Position numbers and translations under genes: made by a program | Source: Qipengyuania profundimaris | GTDB lineage: Bacteria; Pseudomonadota; Alphaproteobacteria; Sphingomonadales; Sphingomonadaceae | DNA length: 64,000 nt | Assembly (NCBI RefSeq): GCF_030717945.1 | Contig: NZ_JAVAIM010000001.1 | Coordinates: forward strand, 185,131-249,130 | Reading direction: 5' to 3' | Shown: positions 34,521 through 40,822 of the stretch, piece after piece | Layout of the letters: the number at the start of each line of letters is the position of its first letter | Position numbering within the stretch: the first letter of the stretch is position 1 | Notes under the pieces: model-generated | Databases searched by the model: none | Told to the model about the DNA's origin: nothing | Seen by the model: the letters and a program-made list of their open reading frames with translations, nothing else

Positions 34521-36113
34521 GTGGAGGAGTTTGCCGCCCTCATCGACGCGCTGGTCTACACGCGCAGCCGCAACGAGAAGCTGCGCCTGATCGCCGAATA
34601 TCTGCGTGCGACGCCCGATCCCGACCGCGGCTGGGCGCTGGCCGCATTGTCTGACGGTCTCGATTTTCCGGCGGTGAAAAGCTCGACCATCCGCAATTTG
34701 ATGAAGGACCGCATCGATCCGGTGCTTTGGTCGCTCAGCCGCGATTTCGTCGGCGATACGGCAGAAACGGCCAGCCTGCTCTGGCCCGCGCCCGATCAGC
34801 CGCCCTCGCCGCCATCGGTCAGCGAAACGGTCGAGCTGCTCGAAGCGATGAATCGCAAGAGCGTGGTCACCGAATTGCCGAAACTGCTCGACCGGCTCGA
34901 TCCCTCGGGCCGCTACGCGCTGCTGAAGCTCGCCACCGGGGGCATGCGAATCGGTGTGTCGAGCCGCCTTGCGAAGACGGCCTTCGCGCAGGCGTTCGAC
35001 GTGTCGGTCGACGAGGTCGAGGAGTATTGGCACGGCCTAGCCCCGCCCTATCCCGAGCTGTTCGCCTGGGCGGCCCTTGGCGAGGACCCGCCGGATATCG
35101 ACAATTTGCCGACCTTCCGCCCCTTCATGCTCGCCCACCCGCTGGAAGAGACGGTGGTCGATCTCGGCGATTACGCGGCCGAGTGGAAATGGGACGGCAT
35201 CCGCGTGCAGCTGGTGCGTGCGGGAGATGAGACGCGCATCTATTCGCGATCCGGCGACGATATTTCGGCGACGTTCCCCGAGCTGCTCGACATGCTGCCT
35301 TTTCCCGCCGTGCTCGACGGCGAGCTGTTGGTGCGCGGTACGGTTCAAGGCGGCGAAGAGGGCGGCGCAGCAAGCTTCAACGCCTTGCAGCAGCGGCTCG
35401 GGCGCAAGACCGTCAGCAAGAAGATGCTGAAGGAAGCTCCGGCTTTCGTTCGGCTGTACGATGCGCTGCTGGTCGAAGGGGAAGACCTGCGCCCCTCACC
35501 CTGGACGCAGCGCCGCGCCCGGCTCGAAGCGCTGATGGAGCGCCTGCCCGACAGCCATTTCGACATCAGTCGCATCGTTGAGGCGAAGGACTTCGAGCAC
35601 CTTGCCGCCATCCGCGAGGGCAGCCGCGACGATGCCATCGAAGGGCTGATGCTGAAGCGCAAGGACAGCCCCTATATCGCCGGGCGGCGCGTCGGATACT
35701 GGTACAAATGGAAGCGCGACCCGCTGCTGGTCGATTGCGTGCTGATGTATGCCCAGCGCGGCAGCGGCAAACGCTCGAGCTTCTATTCGGACTACACCTT
35801 CGGCTGTTGGGACGGCGACCCCGATGCGGGGGCGGACCTGCTCCCGGTGGGCAAGGCCTATTCGGGCTTCACCGACGAGGAACTGAAAAAGCTCGACCGC
35901 CATGTCCGCCGCAACACAGTCAACCGCTTCGGCCCGGTGCGCGAGACCGACAAGAGCCTAGTGTTCGAAGTCGCCTTCGACAGCGTGCACGAGAGCAAGC
36001 GGCACAAGTCCGGCCTCGCCATGCGCTTCCCCCGCATTCATCGCATCCGCTGGGACAAGCCGCCGCACGAGGCGGATCGGGTGGAGGCGTTGAGAGCATT
36101 GGTACGGGACTAG
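34521..36113 (+). CDS. ATP-dependent DNA ligase (cisplatin-damage-response type)
   Basis: 530-residue ATP-dependent ligase that seals nicks in repair. The N-terminal DNA-binding helical domain (about 1-205) is followed by the adenylation domain with the catalytic lysine K223 in AEWKWDGIRVQ. Then come YSRSGDDISATFPEL (motif III region), AVLDGELLV (motif IIIa), EGLMLKRKDSPY (motif IV) and YWYKWKRD (motif V), with an OB-fold at the end. The start is GTG at 34521. It is the second gene of the exonuclease-ligase pair; the Lhr-type helicase and phosphoesterase that accompany it in some genomes are not adjacent here. Confidence 0.93.
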   Translation: MEEFAALIDALVYTRSRNEKLRLIAEYLRATPDPDRGWALAALSDGLDFPAVKSSTIRNLMKDRIDPVLWSLSRDFVGDTAETASLLWPAPDQPPSPPSVSETVELLEAMNRKSVVTELPKLLDRLDPSGRYALLKLATGGMRIGVSSRLAKTAFAQAFDVSVDEVEEYWHGLAPPYPELFAWAALGEDPPDIDNLPTFRPFMLAHPLEETVVDLGDYAAEWKWDGIRVQLVRAGDETRIYSRSGDDISATFPELLDMLPFPAVLDGELLVRGTVQGGEEGGAASFNALQQRLGRKTVSKKMLKEAPAFVRLYDALLVEGEDLRPSPWTQRRARLEALMERLPDSHFDISRIVEAKDFEHLAAIREGSRDDAIEGLMLKRKDSPYIAGRRVGYWYKWKRDPLLVDCVLMYAQRGSGKRSSFYSDYTFGCWDGDPDAGADLLPVGKAYSGFTDEELKKLDRHVRRNTVNRFGPVRETDKSLVFEVAFDSVHESKRHKSGLAMRFPRIHRIRWDKPPHEADRVEALRALVRD

Positions 36114-36131
36114 GTTTGGTTCTTTGGGGTG

Positions 36132-36264
36132 CGCCTTCGACATCCGTCGAAGGCTTGCTGTTCCGTGCCGCTCCCCCTCCCGACCATCCAATCAGTATAA
36201 TGCCATGGGTGGTCGGGAGGGGGAGCGGGACGGAACAGCCAAGGAAAGCGCGGATGCGCTTTCC
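36132..36264. repeat. Hairpin-rich spacer: nested inverted repeats including a 30-bp stem
   Basis: Three separate inverted repeats follow one another. Stem 1: GCCTTCGA (36132-36139) with TCGAAGGC (36146-36153). Stem 2: a 30-base arm at 36157-36186 (starting GCTGTTCCGT, ending CTCCCGACCA) with its complement at 36210-36239, one mismatch, 23-base loop containing TATAAT. Stem 3: GGAAAGCGC (36243-36251) with GCGCTTTCC (36256-36264). Stem 2 as a unit is 83 bases and resembles a small non-autonomous element or a strong structured RNA. No target-site duplication is obvious. It lies between the convergent ligase and carbonic anhydrase genes. Confidence 0.75.
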
Positions 36265-36278
36265 GCACGCAGACCAGA

Positions 36279-36297
36279 AAGTCGCGCCGCGCAACTT
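36279..36297. repeat. 19-base palindrome, copy 1 (one mismatch), bidirectional terminator candidate
   Basis: AAGTCGCGCCGCGCAACTT. The right end overlaps the TAA stop of the carbonic anhydrase gene. Two perfect relatives are at 49634 and 52575, all at convergent gene ends. Confidence 0.65.
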
Positions 36298-36883
36298 ACG
36301 TCAGGTCGGCTTCCCTGATGGCCTTGCCATGCGCCTTGGCGTTCTCCGCATAATGCGCCACGCCCATGCGCATCCCGGCGATGGCGGCATCGTCGAGGTC
36401 GCGCATCTTGCGCGCAGGACGGCCACCCCAGAGTTCGCGCGCGCCCATCACCTTGCCCTCGGTGAGCATGGCGCCGGCCGCGAGCATTGCGTCGCTACCT
36501 ATGACCGCCTTGTTCATCGCAATCGCGCCGAGGCCGACGAAGCCGCGGTCCTCTATGATGCAGCCGTGAACCATTGCCATGTGCCCGACCAGCACGTCGT
36601 CGCCGATGATCAGCGGCGAACCGTCGGGGTCGCCGGGGCGTTCGGGATCGCAGTGACAGACGCTGCCGTCCTGAATATTCGAGCGCTCGCCGATTACGAT
36701 CCGGCTGACATCGGCACGCAGCACGCAATTGTACCAGACGGAGCTGTCGGCCCCGATCTCGACATTGCCGACGATCGTGCAGCCGGGCGCGATGAAAGCG
36801 CTGTCGTGGATTTTCGGCGTGTGGCCGTGGATCGGGATGATGGTCACTCCGGGGCGATGGATACTCAAGCCGCGCTCTCCCAT
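36296..36883 (-). CDS. Gamma-class carbonic anhydrase family protein
   Basis: 195-residue left-handed beta-helix protein of the gamma carbonic anhydrase (PaaY/YrdA) family, built from hexapeptide repeats (for example IAPGCTIVGNVEIGADSSVWYN). The three zinc-binding histidines are visible in SVCHCD, LVGHMAMVHGC. It may hydrate CO2 or act as an uncharacterised transferase, and family members trimerise. The start is either ATG at 36883 or TTG at 36868, the latter overlapping the upstream stop as TTGA and preceded by GGGAG. It ends the run M23, hemB, two acetyltransferases, carbonic anhydrase. Confidence 0.9.
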   Translation of the reverse strand: MGERGLSIHRPGVTIIPIHGHTPKIHDSAFIAPGCTIVGNVEIGADSSVWYNCVLRADVSRIVIGERSNIQDGSVCHCDPERPGDPDGSPLIIGDDVLVGHMAMVHGCIIEDRGFVGLGAIAMNKAVIGSDAMLAAGAMLTEGKVMGARELWGGRPARKMRDLDDAAIAGMRMGVAHYAENAKAHGKAIREADLT

Positions 36884-37407
36884 TGGTCTGCGGTCAGCGA
36901 ATACTGGATCAGCGGGCCATGATCGGCTTCGAAGTCCAGGTCGTCACGCCGCACCATGCCGAGTTTTGCCATCAGCTTCCAGCTTGCCATATTGTCCGGA
37001 GCGGTGATGGCGACGACATGCGGTGCTTGGACGCGTGTGAAGGCCCAGTCGATCACCGCGTGCATGGCCTCGCTCGCGTAGCCCCTGCCCCAGCGGTCCT
37101 CGCGGATTTTCCAGCCGATCTCGTGGTCGCCTTTATTGGGAGCTGCGGGGTCGTCGACGCGCTTGATTCCGCAATAGCCGACCATCTCGCCGCTCGCCTT
37201 CTCGATCACGAACAGGAAACTGAAACCCTCGCGCGCATACATCGCCATGGCTTTGGCGTGCCGCTGCTCGATCTCGGCGGGCTCCATCGGTCCGCCGATG
37301 AATTTCATGATCGTCGGGGAGTTGAGCAGGCGGGCGTGTTCGGCTTCGTCACCGTCCTCCACGGTGCGCAGGATCAGGCGCTCGGTTTCGGCGATTATAT
37401 CAGCCAT
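36865..37407 (-). CDS. GNAT family N-acetyltransferase (RimJ-like), copy 1
   Basis: 180-residue acetyltransferase of the RimJ/RimL-like GNAT branch. It opens ETERLILRTVEDGDEAEHARLL, has the acetyl-CoA binding signature W-x-x-x-x-WGRGYASEAMHAVIDWAF, and the late motif NMASWKLMAKLGMVRRDDLDFE. The start at 37407 (MADIIAETERL) overlaps the previous gene's end by 8 bases. Substrate unknown. It is about one third identical by eye to the next gene upstream, so the two look like an old tandem duplication. Confidence 0.87.
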   Translation of the reverse strand: MADIIAETERLILRTVEDGDEAEHARLLNSPTIMKFIGGPMEPAEIEQRHAKAMAMYAREGFSFLFVIEKASGEMVGYCGIKRVDDPAAPNKGDHEIGWKIREDRWGRGYASEAMHAVIDWAFTRVQAPHVVAITAPDNMASWKLMAKLGMVRRDDLDFEADHGPLIQYSLTADQWESAA

Positions 37408-37978
37408 TGCGCGCCAGCCAGGCGTCACGGTCGATGGAATACACGATGGTCGGATTTAGCTCGCGGCCCCAACGTGGATCGGTGAAATCCAGATCTTTCC
37501 GCCGCGTCATGCCGAGGCGCAGCATCAGGCCCCAGCTTGCCGCATTGCCGGCTACGGTCAGCGCGACGATCTCTTCCCCTTCGAAACGTCCGAAGCCGAG
37601 ATCGAGCGAGGCGATGGCAGCCTCCTTGGCGTAGCCGTGGCCCCAGGCGTCCTCACGCAAGCGCCAGCCGACCTCCATCATGCCGAAAACGGGCTCGTTC
37701 TCGACGTTGGAGCGCTTCAATCCGCAAAAACCGAGCATCTCGCCGGACAGGTGGCCGCCATCGGCCTGGCGTTCGCAGACCCAGAAGGTGTGGCCATGGT
37801 CGCGGCGATAGCCCTCGAGCCGCTCCTGCGCTCCGGCCTGCGTGGCCTCATCCGCCACACCGCCCAGCCAGCGCATCACCGTTGGTGTGTTGCAAAGCTC
37901 CCAGAACCGTGGCCAGTCCTCCTCGCGCCAGTCGCGCAGGATCAGCCGCTCGGTTTTGTGCCGAAAGACGTCAGCCAT
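37400..37978 (-). CDS. GNAT family N-acetyltransferase (RimJ-like), copy 2
   Basis: 192-residue paralogue of the neighbouring acetyltransferase. It begins HKTERLILRDWREEDWPRFWEL and carries the acetyl-CoA loop WRLREDAWGHGYAKEAAIASLDLGF and NAASWGLMLRLGMTRRKDLDFTD. It overlaps hemB by 8 bases upstream and the other acetyltransferase by 8 bases downstream, implying a coupled run. Small-molecule or ribosomal-protein N-terminal acetylation is typical of the family; the true substrate cannot be told. Confidence 0.87.
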   Translation of the reverse strand: MADVFRHKTERLILRDWREEDWPRFWELCNTPTVMRWLGGVADEATQAGAQERLEGYRRDHGHTFWVCERQADGGHLSGEMLGFCGLKRSNVENEPVFGMMEVGWRLREDAWGHGYAKEAAIASLDLGFGRFEGEEIVALTVAGNAASWGLMLRLGMTRRKDLDFTDPRWGRELNPTIVYSIDRDAWLARNG

Positions 37979-38969
37979 TGAGGATACGCGCGGCGAACGG
38001 CGCGTGATAGGTCAGCACGCCCGAGCAGCCGGCGCGCTTGAAGGCGAGCAGCTTCTCCATCAGCAGCGCCTCGCGATCCGCCACGCCGGCAGCCGCCCCC
38101 GCCTCGATCAGCGCATATTCGCCGCTCACCTGATAGGCGAAGACCGGCACGTGGAACTGCTCCTTCGCGCGCCAGATCACATCGAGATAGGATAGGCCCG
38201 GCTTCACCATCACGCTGTCCGCACCCTCGGCGATGTCCATGGCAATCTCGCGCATCGCCTCGTCGCCGTTTGCGGGATCCATCTGGTAGCTTTTCTTATC
38301 GCCTTTCAGCAGTCCGCCAGACCCCACGGCGTCACGGAACGGGCCGTAGAAGGCCGATGCATATTTGGCCGCATAGGCCATGATCTGGATATTGTGGTGC
38401 CCGCCCATCTCCAGCGCCATGCGGATCGCCCGCACGCGGCCGTCCATCATGTCCGACGGGGCGATAATGTCCGCGCCCGCCTCCGCCTGGTTGACGGCCT
38501 GATCGACCAGCACGGCCACCGTATCGTCGTTCACGACATAGCCACTCTCGTCGAGCAACCCGTCCTGCCCGTGGCTGGTATAGGGGTCGAGCGCGACGTC
38601 GGTGAGGATGCCGATGTCGCTACCGCAGGCATCGCGCACTGCCTTGATCGCGCGGCACATCAGATTGTCGGGATTATAGGCCTCGGCCCCGTCGTCGCTG
38701 CGCTTGTCGGGCTGCGTATTCGGGAACAGCGCGATACACGGAATGCCCAGCTCGACCGCTTCCTTCGCACGCTGTGCAATCCCGTCCACCGACCAGCGTG
38801 ACACGCCGGGCAAGCTCGCGACCGGCTCCTCGACTCCGGAGCCATCGGTGACGAATAGCGGCCAGATGAGGTCCGCCGAAGTCATCACCGTCTCGCGGTG
38901 CATCCGCCGGCTCCACGCGTGGGCGCGCGTGCGGCGCAGGCGGGTGTTGGGAAATGTAGCGTTGGTCAT
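37971..38969 (-). CDS. hemB: Porphobilinogen synthase (delta-aminolevulinic acid dehydratase)
   Basis: Condenses two 5-aminolevulinate molecules to porphobilinogen in haem and bacteriochlorophyll synthesis. The 332-residue product has both active-site lysine regions (AAKYASAFYGPFRDAVGS and DSVMVKPGLSYLD). The metal-site segment reads DVALDPYTSHGQDG, without the three cysteines of zinc enzymes, so it is of the magnesium-type. The start at 38969 gives the normal length; the much longer open frame upstream is not real. It follows the M23 gene by 46 bases and leads into two coupled acetyltransferases. Confidence 0.96.
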   Translation of the reverse strand: MTNATFPNTRLRRTRAHAWSRRMHRETVMTSADLIWPLFVTDGSGVEEPVASLPGVSRWSVDGIAQRAKEAVELGIPCIALFPNTQPDKRSDDGAEAYNPDNLMCRAIKAVRDACGSDIGILTDVALDPYTSHGQDGLLDESGYVVNDDTVAVLVDQAVNQAEAGADIIAPSDMMDGRVRAIRMALEMGGHHNIQIMAYAAKYASAFYGPFRDAVGSGGLLKGDKKSYQMDPANGDEAMREIAMDIAEGADSVMVKPGLSYLDVIWRAKEQFHVPVFAYQVSGEYALIEAGAAAGVADREALLMEKLLAFKRAGCSGVLTYHAPFAARILNG

Positions 38970-39015
38970 GGAGTGCAGATGCCGCAAGCCACGGCGCGGT
39001 GCAATCGTGAGCCGG

Positions 39016-40644
39016 TCAGCGCAGCGTTTCTTTACGCTCGACCTTGTCGATCTCGCGCTGCGGGGTTTCCGCCGCCGTTTCGCTCGCAGTCGGTGCGAGT
39101 TCGGCCAGCGCGGCACCGGCTTCGACCTGGCGGAGCTTCTCCAGCGCACCTTTGAAGCGAGCCAGTTCCGCACCGCTCAGCTGGGCGCGCGTGACATATT
39201 TGACCGAAGCCGGGTCGATAGAGCGCCCGCCGCGATACATCTCGTAATGTAAGTGAGGTCCGGTCGAGAGACCGGTGGAACCGACATAGCCGATCACCTG
39301 GCCGCGCCGCACGCGCTGGCCGCGGTCAACCGCCATTCGGCTCATGTGACAATAGCGTGTGTCGATCCCGCCATCGTGGCGCAGCTTGACCGCGTTGCCG
39401 CAGCCGCCCGCGCGACCGGCCGACAAAACACGGCCGTCGGTAACCGCGACGATCGGCGTGCCGTGGCGCGCCTTGTAGTCCAGACCGGCGTGCATCCGCC
39501 TGTAGCCGAGGATCGGGTGACGGCGCATGCCGTAGCGCGAACTCATCCGGCCCGGCACGGGGGCCATCAGCCCGCCGCGCTGTTCGCCGACGCCCGACGC
39601 TTCGTAAAACTCGCCATCCGTGCCCCAGCGCATCAGCTGGACGCGCGGTTTGTCGCCGCGCTCGACACCGGCGTAAAGCAACTGTCCGGCCTGTCGCTCC
39701 CCAGTGGCCGCACGGCGATGGGCGATGATGAAGTCGAACGTGTCGGTGGAGCGGATTTCGCGGTCGAGATTCACATGCTGGCCAAGGGTTTTTAGATAGG
39801 CCTGCACGGCGCTGGCCGGCGCTCCGGCAGCGCGGGCGGAGCGATAGAGACTGTCGCCGACGACGCCACGAATGCGTAGCGGCGTGTCGTCGACGCGGAT
39901 TGGCTTGCGAACGAGCGTCAGCGGACCGCCCTCGTCCAGCCGCCCGACGGACAACTCCAGATCGAAGCGGGCGCGGAAGGCGAGTTCTTCCAGCGGGCGC
40001 GGTTCGCCGGTGCCGTTCCTGCGGCCAAGCACGATGTCGATCCGCGTGCCGGGCTCGATCTCGCCCAACGGCATGGCCCTGCCGACCATGTCGGTGACCA
40101 GCTGCGTATCCTCGCGACCGAGGCCGGCGCGGCGCAACATGCGCTCGAAATCGTCGCCGCGCGAGAGTGTCGCGACCAGTTCGATCCGCGGTCGCTCGGG
40201 CGCTTGCGCCAGCGGTTCGACCAGCGAGGTCGCGCCCATCCGGCGGCCGCTGTCGGCCCCCAACGCCAGCGGCAATATCATCTGGCTGCGGTATTCGGAG
40301 CGCACGGCATCATCGACGTGAGCGGGCGGCGCAGCCTCCAGCGGCGCGAAGCTCGGCCAGAAAGCCAGGGCAGCGGCGGACAGGCCTACGAACGTACCGA
40401 GCCCGCGGAACCAGCGACGGCTGCCGATCTCGCTGCCGAGGTCCGGGGCGAAATCCACCGAAGCGATGCGCGCCGAGAGCTGATCGCGCAGCGTGGCGAG
40501 AGAAAAGCCAGTATCCCGCTTGTCAGACAATATCTGATCGTGTGCGAACACAGCTGCACCGGCACCGGCGCTCGCCGATGCGGTGTGCAGATCGCTTTGC
40601 TCGCTGTCCCGGTGGGACCTATACACGCGTGACCCTCCGTCCAT
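39016..40644 (-). CDS. M23 family metallopeptidase with N-terminal membrane anchor
   Basis: 542-residue envelope endopeptidase. A cytoplasmic tail of about 80 residues precedes one membrane helix (about 80-103, LGTFVGLSAAALAFWPSFAP). A periplasmic OapA/LysM-like domain follows (about 160-280, SRGDDFERMLRRAGLG), then a second beta domain. The LytM catalytic domain (about 380-490) has complete ligands: MHAGLDY, TRYCHMS and HLHYE. This layout matches DD-endopeptidases of the MepM type. The start at 40644 is the ATG of MDGGSRVYRS; the longer open frame crosses the promoter region. It is divergent from the helicase. Confidence 0.92.
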   Translation of the reverse strand: MDGGSRVYRSHRDSEQSDLHTASASAGAGAAVFAHDQILSDKRDTGFSLATLRDQLSARIASVDFAPDLGSEIGSRRWFRGLGTFVGLSAAALAFWPSFAPLEAAPPAHVDDAVRSEYRSQMILPLALGADSGRRMGATSLVEPLAQAPERPRIELVATLSRGDDFERMLRRAGLGREDTQLVTDMVGRAMPLGEIEPGTRIDIVLGRRNGTGEPRPLEELAFRARFDLELSVGRLDEGGPLTLVRKPIRVDDTPLRIRGVVGDSLYRSARAAGAPASAVQAYLKTLGQHVNLDREIRSTDTFDFIIAHRRAATGERQAGQLLYAGVERGDKPRVQLMRWGTDGEFYEASGVGEQRGGLMAPVPGRMSSRYGMRRHPILGYRRMHAGLDYKARHGTPIVAVTDGRVLSAGRAGGCGNAVKLRHDGGIDTRYCHMSRMAVDRGQRVRRGQVIGYVGSTGLSTGPHLHYEMYRGGRSIDPASVKYVTRAQLSGAELARFKGALEKLRQVEAGAALAELAPTASETAAETPQREIDKVERKETLR

Positions 40645-40714
40645 GGTCGATCCGTGCGTGAGCGATCGACCCGACCCTTGCGGGACCTTTGCCCGCTTTC
40701 CCTGCCAAAACAAA

Positions 40715-40732
40715 GTAAACGCACACTTAAAC
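40715..40732. promoter_or_regulatory. GTAAAC-N5-CTTAAAC motif, candidate CtrA-type box (copy 2)
   Basis: Same layout as at 20488-20505 (GTAAAC, five bases, CTTAAAC), 71 bases upstream of the M23 start at 40644 and 91 upstream of the helicase start. The motif identity covers 13 fixed bases. On the minus strand it reads TTAA-N7-TTTA. Confidence 0.35.
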
Positions 40733-40822
40733 TGCGCCGATCCGAGTCCGGTATGCGACGAGTCGACAGTCTCCATCGCCCGACGGTTGCGAGCACGGCG
40801 CGAGCCTGCCACTGAAGACCGC

